This document shows, in pieces, positions 1 through 8,834 of a stretch of DNA of 64,000 nucleotides (position 1 is its first letter; each line of letters begins with the position of its first letter). Both the position numbers and the translations under genes were made by a program. Below the pieces are notes generated by a model. The model ran no database searches and was not told where the DNA came from. It saw only the letters and a program-made list of their open reading frames with translations. The stretch is from contig CAZLCS010000023.1 of assembly GCA_964557955.1 (NCBI GenBank), forward strand, positions 19,004-83,003, given 5' to 3'. This stretch comes from JALOOX01 sp964557955. GTDB taxonomy: Bacteria; Desulfobacterota; Syntrophobacteria; Syntrophobacterales; Syntrophobacteraceae.

Positions 1-12
1 AGAGAAACGCTA

Positions 13-660
13 GTGAGGACAAGGAAATCCGAAGCCCCTGCCGTGGACATGCTGCAGTTCGAAAGGAATGCCCACAGCAGGGGTTTTTTGTGGATTTCGG
101 GAATCGATGAAGCCGGCCGCGGTCCTTTGGCCGGACCGGTAGTGGCTGCAGCGGTTCTTTTCTCCAGGGATGCCGACCTCCCGGCCGCGAGGGATTCGAA
201 AACCCTGTCAGCCGCCCGGCGAGAAGCCCTCACAGGGCAGATCTACTGCCAGGCTACAGCCATTGGCATCGGCTGCGTCGAGGCCCTGCTCATCGACCGG
301 ATCAACATCCTTCAAGCCACCTATCTCGCCATGGAACTGGCTGTCCGCCATTTGAGCCCCAACCCGGATCTCCTGTTGATTGACGGGCCTTACCGGCTGG
401 GCCTGCCCACGCCTCAGCTCGGCATTCCCGGAGGGGATCGAAGAAGCCTGTCCATCGCCGCAGCCTCCATCGTCGCAAAGGTGTACCGCGATCGTCTCAT
501 GGACTGTTATCACGAAATGTATCCGGTTTATGGCTTTGACCGCAACAAAGGCTACGGCACCGCAAAGCATCGGGAGGCCCTGTGGCGCCACGGGCCGTGC
601 CCCATCCACCGAAAGACCTTTGCGGGGGTGAAGGAAATCCTCATGGAGCCGGAGGCATGA
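13..660 (+). CDS. rnhB: Ribonuclease HII
   Basis: This gene encodes a 215-residue RNase HII, which nicks the RNA strand of RNA-DNA hybrids and removes misincorporated ribonucleotides in the cytoplasm. The N-terminal motif GIDEAGRGPLAGPV (about residues 30-43) carries the catalytic Asp-Glu pair. The later LLIDGP and AAASIVAKVYRDRLM segments are also typical of the family, and the length is normal. The GTG start fits the edge of the family, but the upstream region lies outside the window. Its stop overlaps the next start (ATGA), so the two genes are translationally coupled and head an operon with rsmI. Confidence 0.96.
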   Translation: MRTRKSEAPAVDMLQFERNAHSRGFLWISGIDEAGRGPLAGPVVAAAVLFSRDADLPAARDSKTLSAARREALTGQIYCQATAIGIGCVEALLIDRINILQATYLAMELAVRHLSPNPDLLLIDGPYRLGLPTPQLGIPGGDRRSLSIAAASIVAKVYRDRLMDCYHEMYPVYGFDRNKGYGTAKHREALWRHGPCPIHRKTFAGVKEILMEPEA

Positions 661-1037
661 CTTCCATGAGCGCCGCCAATCGACAGCAGAAGGGCAGGAA
701 AGCGGAGGAGATTGCTGCAGGGTTCCTCAAGGGGCAGGGGTTGGAGATCGTCGGCCGCAATGTCCGGTGCCTCTTGGGCGAGATCGATCTGGTTGCCTGG
801 CATGGCAGGACCGTTGTCTTCGTCGAAGTGAAATCCCGCTATTCACAAGGGTTCGGCACCCCACAGGAGATGGTCTCCGTCGCCAAGCAGAAGCGGCTGA
901 CCCGGCTCGCCCAGTGGTATCTCAAGAAGCACGATCTCCTGAGACAGCCCGCGCGCTTTGATGTGGTGGCGATTCAGTGGGTGGAAGGCGAACCCCTGGT
1001 GACATGGATCGCCAACGCTTTCGCAGCCAGCGAATGA
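657..1037 (+). CDS. YraN/UPF0102 family nuclease-fold protein
   Basis: This 126-residue protein belongs to the YraN (UPF0102) family, a small restriction-endonuclease-like fold whose exact role is unsettled. The core GEIDLVAWHGRTVVFVEVKSR holds the family's D...EVK signature, which resembles a PD-(D/E)XK active site. I chose the ATG that overlaps the rnhB stop codon. An in-frame upstream start would lie well inside rnhB. The rnhB-yraN neighbourhood is common in many bacteria. Confidence 0.9.
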   Translation: MTSMSAANRQQKGRKAEEIAAGFLKGQGLEIVGRNVRCLLGEIDLVAWHGRTVVFVEVKSRYSQGFGTPQEMVSVAKQKRLTRLAQWYLKKHDLLRQPARFDVVAIQWVEGEPLVTWIANAFAASE

Positions 1038-1050
1038 GGGGGAGGTTCCA

Positions 1051-1905
1051 GTGGGCTCAGGGACCCTGTATGTGGTATCGACCCCCATCGGCAACCTTTC
1101 TGACATCACGTTGAGGGCCATTGAAGTCCTCAAGTCAGTCCAGTGCGTGGCCGCCGAAGATACGCGCCATACGCTGAAACTGCTCACCCACTATGAGATT
1201 CGCAAACCTCTTGTCAGCTACCACAGCCACAATCTGGAGGAGAGAGGTCCGGCTATCACGGCCAGGCTTCAAGGGGGCGAAGATGTCGCCCTGGTCACCG
1301 ATGCGGGGACTCCGGGAGTTTCGGACCCTGGAGCTCATCTGATCCGACTCGCTCTGGAGTCCGGATGCCCAGTCTCGGTGGTCCCCGGTCCCACAGCTTC
1401 CATCGCCGCCCTGGTGATCTCCGGCCTGCCCACTCAACCCTTTGCATTTCTGGGATTTCCACCACCCAAGGGCAGCTCGCGGGAACGCTTCTTCACCGGA
1501 GCCAGGGCCCTTCCCATGACCCTTTTGCTCTATGAATCAGCCAGGCGACTGAACAAGACCCTTTCCGACATTCTGGCCTTCTGGGGAAATCGCAGAATCG
1601 CCGTGGCCAGGGAGCTCACCAAGGTACATGAAGAGGTTTTCCGCGGTTTGGTTCTCGAAGCTCTGGAATATTTCGGGGAGAACGCCCGAGGCGAACTGAC
1701 GCTGGTGGTTGCAGGTGCCGAGCCAAAGGTTCCGGGCCCGGAGCGGGATGACGCGATCTGGCGTGAAGAGCTCGAAGTGCTGTTGAAACAGGGAGCCGTG
1801 ACCACCCGGGATGCCGTCGGTCTGATTGCCGCCAAGCACCACCTGCCCCGAAAGAGAGTCTACGCAGAGGCACTCAACATGGTCCCGGCCGGCAGCAAGG
1901 ATTGA
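1051..1905 (+). CDS. rsmI: 16S rRNA (cytidine-1402-2'-O)-methyltransferase RsmI
   Basis: RsmI methylates the ribose of C1402 in 16S rRNA using SAM, which tunes the ribosomal P site. The protein is 284 residues, a usual length. It opens with GTLYVVSTPIGNLSDITLRA, the hallmark of the family. It continues with AAEDTRHTLKLL and VTDAGTPGVSDPG, which form the SAM-binding pocket of this tetrapyrrole-methylase fold. The GTG start is preceded by GGGGGAGG. The gene is 13 bases downstream of the YraN-family gene and closes the operon. Confidence 0.96.
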   Translation: MGSGTLYVVSTPIGNLSDITLRAIEVLKSVQCVAAEDTRHTLKLLTHYEIRKPLVSYHSHNLEERGPAITARLQGGEDVALVTDAGTPGVSDPGAHLIRLALESGCPVSVVPGPTASIAALVISGLPTQPFAFLGFPPPKGSSRERFFTGARALPMTLLLYESARRLNKTLSDILAFWGNRRIAVARELTKVHEEVFRGLVLEALEYFGENARGELTLVVAGAEPKVPGPERDDAIWREELEVLLKQGAVTTRDAVGLIAAKHHLPRKRVYAEALNMVPAGSKD

Positions 1906-1984
1906 GCTCCTCCTGCCATCCGGAGTCCTTTGCATCGCGACCCCATCTCATCAGATAACCCCACTGAGTCATTATCCCGGCATG

Positions 1985-2030
1985 GAAAAGGCCCGGTTGC
2001 TTCCGAACTGCCAGAAGGAAGCTGCCGGGC
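1985..2030 (-). terminator. Intrinsic terminator of the ELWxDGT gene
   Basis: GCCCGG-T-TGCTTCC pairs with GGAAGC-TG-CCGGGC around a loop. On the minus strand the hairpin is followed by CTTTTCC, a short U tract. It lies between the convergent rsmI and repeat-protein genes and may stop transcription from both sides. Confidence 0.65.
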
Positions 2031-2063
2031 CTCGCTCGATCATGGGACAGGACCCCGAAAGTT

Positions 2064-4865
2064 CTAGGGGGTGCTCACCCGGATGTTCTTGATAAGATTC
2101 GTATTGAATTCCTTCCCGGTGGTCCGCCAGAGCTCACGTCCATTGGTCCCGTCATTGGCGGAGAAAACGATCACTCCGGCGTTGGCGGTCAGCAGGTCTG
2201 GCGCCGAACCCTCGAGACCGGGAAAGATGTCTTTAATCATGTTGGTGCGGGGCGGGGTCCCATCGCTCTTCCAGATCTCCCTGCCGTTGGTCCCGTTATC
2301 CGCCGCAAAAAACACCAGATCTGCCGCCGTGGTGAGCTGCCCGGGATCGGACCCCAGCGGTCCGGGCATGATGTCGACAAGCAAGTTCGTGCCGTCGGCT
2401 TTCCCGTTGGTTTTCCAGAGCTCCTTCCCGTTCACACCGTCATCGGCCACGAAAAGTGCAAAGTTCTTATAAGCAATGATTTCATGGGGAAAGGACCCTG
2501 CGCTCCGGTTGACGCCTGGATTGCCAGGATCCGGCTGCTGGTTGATATTCTTCACCAACACCGTACCCGCCTCCGTGCCGTCACTTTTCCAGAGCTCATA
2601 GCCGTTCACGCCGTCATTGGCTGCAAAGTAAAGCGTTCCGTTCACGTCGGCGAGATTCTCGGGCTGGGAGCCATTGGGTCCGGGCCAGATGTCCCTCACC
2701 ATCACCGTTCCGCTCCCGGTGCCGTCGCTCTTCCACAGCTCGAATCCATTGACGCCGTCGTTGGCCACAAAGAACAAATTCGTACCGACTCTGATGAGAT
2801 GGCTGGGGAAAGACCCTGCAGCGTTGGGAGCGATGTCTTTCACCAGCACCGTGCTATTGGCGTTTCCAGTGGTTTTCCAAAGCTCCATCCCGCTGATTCC
2901 GTCGTCCACGACAAAGAACAGAGTGTTGTTGGCCACGGTCAGTTGTGTCGGATTGGAGCCTGTCGGCCCCGGGATGATGTCCGCCAACTGCTTGGTGCCC
3001 GCCGGCGTCGCGTCACTCTTCCAGAGCTCAGCGCCCGTGACGCCGTCATCAGCCACGAAATAGCACTCCTGCCTGAACGCGGTCAAACTCCGGGGATTCG
3101 AACCGAGCGCGCCGGGGAAAATGTCGAGAATCATGAGCGTATCTTTCTTCCCACCGTTGCTTCGGAACAGCTCTCTTCCGCGCCTCCCGTTGTTGGCAAC
3201 AAAGAAGAGACGATCGTTGATCTCAATGATTTCCTCGGGATCAGAGCTGGCCGGACCCGAACGAATATCGATGATCAACTTCCCGCTGTTTTTGGAGCCG
3301 GACGTGGCCCAAAGCTCCCTGCCCTTCTTGCCATCATTGGCCGAGAAGTAGATGTTCTTGAAAAACCTGGTGAGATTCCGTGGATTCGAGTCATCGGGTT
3401 CTGAATCCACGTCCTTCACCTTGACGGTGGTGCTGGGAGTGGCGGTTCCGCTGGTCCGCCAGAGCTGGACACCATTTCCGTCATTGGCCAGGAAGAAGAC
3501 CCGGTCGATTCCAGCGCTGAGCTGCCGGGGATCCGAACCGACTCCCGCGCTCGTATTGATGTCTTTCAGTAAGGATGTCCCTCCCGGCGTACCATTGGCC
3601 CTCCACAGCTCATTCCCATTGGCGCCGTCATCAGCAGCAAAGAGCAGTTCAAGGTTATAGCCGTTGAAAGTCGTCAGATTCTGCGGGTTTGATGACCCCG
3701 CTCCCGGATTGATATCCTGGACGATGGCCGTCCCAGCAGCCGTCCCGTTGCTCTTCCAAAGCTCCCGGCCGGTACTCCCGTCTTCAGCGGCAAAAAAGAG
3801 CGTTCCGGCCATATCGGTGAGATGCTCGGGGCTCGATCCCGCCGTCCCGGGATTGATGTCTTTCACGAGTACCGTCCCGCCCGGGTTGCCATTGCTTTTC
3901 CAGAGCTCCCGACCATGCTGTCCTGCACCGTCGTCGGCCGAGAAGAACAGCTCGTTTTCCACGACCACCAGCCCCTCAGGTGAAGAACTGGCTGCTCCGC
4001 TGTTGATATCTGCAAGCAGAGTCGTGCCGTTGGGTTTGCCGTTGCTCTTCCAGATTTCGCGACCATTGATGCCGTCGTCGGCCGAAAAGAACACGAGATT
4101 CTTAAAGAGGGCCATCTCCGACGGTTCGGAACTACAGGCACCGGGGCAGATGTCGCTCACCAGGGCCGTGTTCTTCTTGGCCGTTCCGGAGGATCTCCAG
4201 AGTTCTCTTCCGTTTGTGCCGTTATCCGCAGAGAAGTAAAGCGTTGTGCCCACGGAGGTCAGCGAGGCGGGATCTGAGCCTGCGGCTCCCGGCATGATGT
4301 CGGCCACCAGTTTTGTCCCGTTCTTGGTCCCATTGCTGCGCCACAGCTCGCGTCCCGTCGATCCGTCGTCGGCTGCAAAATAGACCAGCCCGCCGTGCAG
4401 GGTGAGGAGGGCGGGATTCGAGCTACCCGCTCCAGCTGCAATGTCCCTGACAAGAATAGTTCCCTTCTCCGTGCCGTCACTCCTCCACAGCTCGCGGCCG
4501 TTCACTCCATCGTCGGCAGCGAAGTAGACGAAGTTGTTGACCACGAGGAGATCGGAAGGATTGGAGCCGGCTGCTCCCACCGCAATGTCTTTCACCAATA
4601 CCGTCCCACCGTCGGTGCCGTCGCTCTTCCACAGCTCGATGCCGTTCACTCCGTCACTGGCGGCGAAGAAGGCCGTGTCGTTCAAAGTGACCATACTCCC
4701 GATATCCGTCAAATTAGACGCCAAACTGGAGACTCCTGCCGCCGACACACTACCCGCCAGATCCGCCTCAGAAATTGTCTGCCCCGATGCGACTGTTCCT
4801 CCCAGCCCGAACATGGCCAGGACCACAGCGCAAAACCCCAACCCAGCCGAACGCAAAACCTTCAT
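2064..4865 (-). CDS. Secreted protein of 18 ELWxDGT repeats
   Basis: This 933-residue exported protein is built almost wholly from 18 tandem repeats of about 45-50 residues. The consensus is LFFxADDGxxGxELWKSDGTxxGTxLVKDIxPGxxxSxPxxL. The repeat is the ELWxDGT type, probably a beta-propeller or beta-solenoid blade, usually found in secreted or surface proteins. No catalytic motif is visible. The start is placed at MKVLRSAGLGFCAVVLAM, which gives a clean signal peptide ending near ASG-Q. An in-frame upstream start would run into the zinc-ribbon gene. A GAAGGGA ribosome site precedes it. It lies 19 bases behind the zinc-ribbon ORF and is followed by a terminator. Function is unknown; adhesion or matrix binding would be a guess. 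Confidence 0.88.
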   Translation of the reverse strand: MKVLRSAGLGFCAVVLAMFGLGGTVASGQTISEADLAGSVSAAGVSSLASNLTDIGSMVTLNDTAFFAASDGVNGIELWKSDGTDGGTVLVKDIAVGAAGSNPSDLLVVNNFVYFAADDGVNGRELWRSDGTEKGTILVRDIAAGAGSSNPALLTLHGGLVYFAADDGSTGRELWRSNGTKNGTKLVADIMPGAAGSDPASLTSVGTTLYFSADNGTNGRELWRSSGTAKKNTALVSDICPGACSSEPSEMALFKNLVFFSADDGINGREIWKSNGKPNGTTLLADINSGAASSSPEGLVVVENELFFSADDGAGQHGRELWKSNGNPGGTVLVKDINPGTAGSSPEHLTDMAGTLFFAAEDGSTGRELWKSNGTAAGTAIVQDINPGAGSSNPQNLTTFNGYNLELLFAADDGANGNELWRANGTPGGTSLLKDINTSAGVGSDPRQLSAGIDRVFFLANDGNGVQLWRTSGTATPSTTVKVKDVDSEPDDSNPRNLTRFFKNIYFSANDGKKGRELWATSGSKNSGKLIIDIRSGPASSDPEEIIEINDRLFFVANNGRRGRELFRSNGGKKDTLMILDIFPGALGSNPRSLTAFRQECYFVADDGVTGAELWKSDATPAGTKQLADIIPGPTGSNPTQLTVANNTLFFVVDDGISGMELWKTTGNANSTVLVKDIAPNAAGSFPSHLIRVGTNLFFVANDGVNGFELWKSDGTGSGTVMVRDIWPGPNGSQPENLADVNGTLYFAANDGVNGYELWKSDGTEAGTVLVKNINQQPDPGNPGVNRSAGSFPHEIIAYKNFALFVADDGVNGKELWKTNGKADGTNLLVDIMPGPLGSDPGQLTTAADLVFFAADNGTNGREIWKSDGTPPRTNMIKDIFPGLEGSAPDLLTANAGVIVFSANDGTNGRELWRTTGKEFNTNLIKNIRVSTP

Positions 4866-4884
4866 TTCGTTTCCCTTCAAACCT

Positions 4885-5070
4885 TCAATCCTTTTTCGCA
4901 TCGGTCTTTTCCCTCTTGAGACGGTAAGCCTTCCAGGAGGCACTGTCGCAAACACAGCACATGGGCAGCTTTTCACCATCCTCCTTGCAGACGTGCTCAT
5001 TTGCGCACGCATTGCATCGGTAGGTACCTGCCTGCACCTCGGTTCCCGCTCCAATGTGCTCTTTGCTCAT
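4885..5070 (-). CDS. Small zinc-ribbon protein
   Basis: This is a 61-residue soluble protein. The motif YRCNACANEHVCKEDGEKLPMCCVCDS has two CxxC-type knuckles and is expected to bind one zinc ion. The tail is rich in Lys, Arg and Asp. A very good ribosome site (AAGGAG, 8 bases before ATG) marks the start, and the gene lies just upstream of the ELWxDGT gene on the same strand, so they are probably co-transcribed. The protein has no signal peptide, so it does not share its neighbour's location. Its function is not known; zinc ribbons of this type often bind nucleic acid or protein. Confidence 0.75.
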   Translation of the reverse strand: MSKEHIGAGTEVQAGTYRCNACANEHVCKEDGEKLPMCCVCDSASWKAYRLKREKTDAKKD

Positions 5071-5298
5071 GATGGCTCCTTATCAGAATGTCCTCAACCG
5101 GCACGTTCTCCACCCAGCAGCCGGCTACTGTTTTGATTTCATCAAAGCTGCCAGTCAGCCATGCCAGGAACACCGACCGCAGTGGGCTTCATTGTCTTCC
5201 CTTCCTCCAGCCATGGGGCATGCAATGTCGCTTCAGAAGCTGAGAACACCACTCTGGCGATCCTTTCGCACAAATAACGCAAACGGTCAAGATGACTT

Positions 5299-6183
5299 TC
5301 ATTGCGGTCTGGAGTCCCCTTGCATCGAGGACACTTTGACTGCGGCTCCGGTCCCCACCGACAGGGCCCGGGCTGCATTCCCCCGGTTAACCGCAATTTC
5401 GAGGTGCCCACTGCCTCCGATGACGGCCATCGGCTCTCCTGCAGGCCCTTCGCCGTAAGTGCGGCTGATGCCCGGGATGGACACGACACCGGGGAGACTC
5501 ACCATCCAGCCGATCGACCCCTCCCATTCACCAAGATCCTGTTCGGTAATGTTGGTGATGAGGTTTCCAAAACGGTCGATGTGGACCACCTCGCCAAACA
5601 GGTCGTGCCCCTTGCGCTCCGCGTTAACCCAGGTGGCCGTCTTGGGGGAGCAACTCGGGCCGAGCTTGTGGAAAGGCAGGCCGCGAGCGAGGTGCGCTGC
5701 CACAGGTGCAAAGAGGTCACGGCCGTGGAAGGTATGGCTGACACTCGGCCGCCACGTTTCCGGGTTTTCCAGGGCGCGCGAATCCCAGGCGCTGCGGAGG
5801 CTCAATACCCAGGCGAGCAGACCGTTGTCCGGTCCGACCAGGATGCGGCCGCATTCCGTCTTCACCGCCATGGCCCGCCTCTCCGTACCGACCCCGGGAT
5901 CGACCACTGCCAGATGAATGGTATCCGGTGGAAAAACATCGAAAACCGTTTTGAGCAGGTAGCTTCCCGATCTTATGTCGAAGGCGGGTACCTGGTGAGT
6001 GATATCCACCAGCCGGACTCCGGGACACAGGGTGAGGATCACTCCTTTCATGCCGGCCACGTAACCATCCGACAGCCCGAAATCAGTCAGCAGCGTTATG
6101 ATGGAATAGGCAGGGCGTTCAGGCCTTTGTGGTCCCACCACCGGCCTGCTGCTGCCGGCGAAGGAGCTCCGGCGTCGCATCAT
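5299..6183 (-). CDS. SAM hydrolase / SAM hydroxide adenosyltransferase (DUF62)
   Basis: This protein belongs to the S-adenosyl-L-methionine hydroxide adenosyltransferase family, which splits SAM into adenosine and methionine and is related to fluorinase and chlorinase. Family signatures are LLTDFGLSDGYVAGMKGV, VVDPGVGTERRA and VGPDNGLLAW. A FGNLITNI segment follows in the C-terminal domain. The long loop of true halogenases is not obvious, so hydrolase is more likely. The start is the first ATG of an ATGATG pair with AAAGGAGT upstream. This puts the first 65 bases inside the 3' end of the exporter gene, which suggests coupled expression. The protein is 294 residues. Confidence 0.88.
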   Translation of the reverse strand: MMRRRSSFAGSSRPVVGPQRPERPAYSIITLLTDFGLSDGYVAGMKGVILTLCPGVRLVDITHQVPAFDIRSGSYLLKTVFDVFPPDTIHLAVVDPGVGTERRAMAVKTECGRILVGPDNGLLAWVLSLRSAWDSRALENPETWRPSVSHTFHGRDLFAPVAAHLARGLPFHKLGPSCSPKTATWVNAERKGHDLFGEVVHIDRFGNLITNITEQDLGEWEGSIGWMVSLPGVVSIPGISRTYGEGPAGEPMAVIGGSGHLEIAVNRGNAARALSVGTGAAVKVSSMQGDSRPQ

Positions 6184-7096
6184 CGTACTCCTTTCGAAGC
6201 TGAAGCAGGATGATCGCACCAATCACGAGAATTCCTCCCGCAATCTGGAGGGGCTCGAGGGTTTCACCCAGCGCGAGGAACGATATCACTCCAGCGCTGA
6301 TGGGCTCCAGAGTGGCCGTGATGCTGGCCCGAGTGGAGCGAATCAGATTGATGCCATGGAAGTACAGCCCGAAGGGGACCAGTGTCCCCAATACTGCAAC
6401 ATAGGTGATGAGAACCCACTGAATCGGCAGATAGTGTTGTCTCGCCAGATCGATCGGAGGCGGGGCTCCCTCCCAGAAAAGATTCAGCACGTTCCAGAAC
6501 AGTGCGGCGAAAAGAACCGAATAGAACAGGACCGTCCACGGATTATAACGACGCATTCCCCGTTCGCTGCAGATGGAATAACCGGCAAAAGCGACTGCTG
6601 ACACAAGTCCCCAAACGACTCCCTCGCGATTCAGGGCCAGAAGGTCCAGGTTGTAGCCCCCCACCACCAGGTAGCAGCCCGCAGTGGCCCCCACCACGGC
6701 CATGAGAATCGCGGGACTCAGACGCTCCCCCAGGAACACAATCGCATGGAGGGCGATCAGGACCGGAGCCAGGTACTGAAGCAGGACTGCAGCAGCAACA
6801 TTAAGCTTGCTGATGGTGACCAGGTACGTGAAGTTCACCATGGCCAGGCCTGCAATCCCCAGTAACGCGAAATACAGAATATCGCGGGGGGAGATGGCGA
6901 GCAGGGAACGGTTTCGAAGGGCAAGCCAGAGCAGCAGCAATGCGCCGCCTAGGGTGACGCGGGCCTGAGTCAGCTGGAGCGGTGTCATGCCATGCATGAA
7001 GAGATACTTGGCCGACGGACCTGACACCGCCCAGAGTATGGCAGCCAGCGCAACAAAAAGATATCCTCTGCGAGGAACGGGTGAAACCTTGGACAT
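6119..7096 (-). CDS. EamA/DMT-family transporter
   Basis: This 325-residue inner-membrane protein has about ten hydrophobic helices in two EamA repeats, the plan of drug/metabolite transporters that export amino acids, nucleosides or related metabolites. The first repeat begins GYLFVALAAILWAVSGPSAKYLF. The second begins near VVWGLVSAVAFAGYSI and ends with the family-typical EPISAGVISFLALGETLEPLQIAGG. The chosen ATG has TTGGAG upstream. Its end overlaps the start of the SAM hydrolase gene, so the two may work together, for example by exporting a SAM breakdown product. That link is inference. The substrate cannot be read from sequence. Confidence 0.88.
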   Translation of the reverse strand: MSKVSPVPRRGYLFVALAAILWAVSGPSAKYLFMHGMTPLQLTQARVTLGGALLLLWLALRNRSLLAISPRDILYFALLGIAGLAMVNFTYLVTISKLNVAAAVLLQYLAPVLIALHAIVFLGERLSPAILMAVVGATAGCYLVVGGYNLDLLALNREGVVWGLVSAVAFAGYSICSERGMRRYNPWTVLFYSVLFAALFWNVLNLFWEGAPPPIDLARQHYLPIQWVLITYVAVLGTLVPFGLYFHGINLIRSTRASITATLEPISAGVISFLALGETLEPLQIAGGILVIGAIILLQLRKEYDDATPELLRRQQQAGGGTTKA

Positions 7097-7408
7097 CAAA
7101 GGCTCCAAATTCCGGTCTTGTCTGCCTGGATCGATGCGGGCCGAACCTGCGCCGCACACGGATTTCAGTTCATAAGTAACTGCTCCCCACTCTCCGCCTG
7201 AGTCTGCAGCTCAGGAGGGAGCGGACCCGTTCTTATCATAAAGCAGGAAAGTTTTCAGCCTGTTGAGGTTGAAATTATGGTTCAGAACCGGTAGTTTCAT
7301 GCGACGATCCTGGTGAGGAAGCCTTCCCGCTGCACGGGCCGCTGGACCGGGTACCCCCATGAGGCGCGCTCGAAATCACGACCAAGTTCCAGACGAGGTG
7401 CAACCTGT

Positions 7409-8557
7409 ATGGAGAACAGTGGGACGCCTTATGAGCATTTGTTGTCGCTTCAGGAGCAGATCGGGTGGAGCCGCGACGAGATGGAGGTCCTCCATCCCTA
7501 CCGCCAGGCTTTCATCGACCGAAAAGATGAGTTTGCCGGCTTCTTCTACAATTATTTCTACCAGATTCCACGCACGCGGGTCATCCTGCATCATGAGAAG
7601 ATGCGAGGGGAGCTTCGCCGAATCTGGTCCCGCTGGTTCGAATCCCTTTTCGACATCGAAGGGTTTCACTCACTCTTGAGCGACATTTGGAAGAGCGGCC
7701 TCAAGCATGTGGAGTTCAACCTGGATCAGCAGTTCGTTAACCTGGGTTATTGCCTCGCACGACAATTCTGCCACCAGATCGTCTGCTCCGTAGCGCCCAT
7801 GTCGAGCCGGGCCGCGCTGCTTCTCTCCATCGACAAGCTGCTCGACCTCTGCCTGCTCATCGAAACGAGCGCCTATGTTGCATCCAGCTCGCGCTGCGAT
7901 CAGGAAGTGATCAAAGGTATATCCCACCAGCTCAGGAATCCCATCACCGTGATCGGTGGAAGCGCTCGGCGGGTTCAGAAAATCGTGGGCCCTGAGAGCG
8001 AGCTATACGGAATCAGTGATAAAATCATCTACGAGATCAAGAGACTCGATCGACTGGTGGTGGATATCGGGGTCTATATGGACGTATTCCAGCGCGACTC
8101 CCGATTCCTCATTGTTTCCATCCGGGAGGTGATCGATAACGCTTTGCAGCGCTTAAGGAGGAACCTGGGAGCGAAGCTGCCCGTCCAGACCGACCTGGAC
8201 GAGAACTTCTCCGATGTTCAAGGCGATCCCGAAGACCTTGAAACCATGTTTTACTACCTGCTGGAAAACAGCTTCGAGGCCTTGCGGCCCGGAGACCCCC
8301 CCATATCCGTTCGTTCAAGTGTCGAAAGTTTTGCATCCTTCTTTTTGAACGTGGAAATATTCAATACGGGCACCGTCCCCAAGCCACAGGAAGTCGACTC
8401 GCTTTTCACCCCCTTCTATTCCTCCAAACCCACCGGAACCGGATTCGGACTGCCCATCGCACTGCTCGCATCCAGGAAAAACCTGGCCAATGTGACCCTG
8501 CGTCCCATACCTGGCCAAGGGACTCGCTGCCTCGTGCAGCTGCCGCTTCCCGGCTGA
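7409..8557 (+). CDS. Globin-coupled sensor histidine kinase
   Basis: This 382-residue cytoplasmic kinase has an N-terminal globin-sensor/protoglobin-like domain (about residues 10-160). The segment LKHVEFNLDQQFVNLGY matches the proximal-His region of globin-coupled sensors, with His100 as the likely haem ligand. A kinase core follows: the H-box GISHQLRNPITVIGG with His173 as phospho-acceptor, the N-box LLENSFEAL, and a G-box GTGFGLPIALLA. No membrane segment is seen, so it should sense O2, NO or CO in the cytoplasm. No response regulator adjoins it, so it is an orphan. The start at MENSGTPYEH has a GAGGTG site; in-frame upstream codons look non-coding. Confidence 0.85.
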   Translation: MENSGTPYEHLLSLQEQIGWSRDEMEVLHPYRQAFIDRKDEFAGFFYNYFYQIPRTRVILHHEKMRGELRRIWSRWFESLFDIEGFHSLLSDIWKSGLKHVEFNLDQQFVNLGYCLARQFCHQIVCSVAPMSSRAALLLSIDKLLDLCLLIETSAYVASSSRCDQEVIKGISHQLRNPITVIGGSARRVQKIVGPESELYGISDKIIYEIKRLDRLVVDIGVYMDVFQRDSRFLIVSIREVIDNALQRLRRNLGAKLPVQTDLDENFSDVQGDPEDLETMFYYLLENSFEALRPGDPPISVRSSVESFASFFLNVEIFNTGTVPKPQEVDSLFTPFYSSKPTGTGFGLPIALLASRKNLANVTLRPIPGQGTRCLVQLPLPG

Positions 8558-8834
8558 GGCGACCCATTTCACACTGAGCACCCCTGCCGCTGCAATTCTC
8601 CGGAGGCTGATTTTGGGCTTGCGGCGCTCCGGAGGTTTGTTAACATGCCGATCGAAAGATATCATGCTCCACCAGACCGGACGCTTGGCGACTTCTTCGG
8701 GAGTCCCCTGATGTTCTGCGGGACAAAGCGCATTATCACATTGATGAGGGTTGGAGGGCCATCGGGTGCAGACATTAGCAGCATCTGGGCTTCGATGGAT
8801 GATCACGGTCACCATGATTCGGTGAGGAGGAAAA

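Noticed and set aside
7630..7660. tRNA T-arm-like sequence GGTTCGAATCCC
   Set aside because: It lies inside the kinase reading frame and no acceptor stem or other arms can be formed around it.
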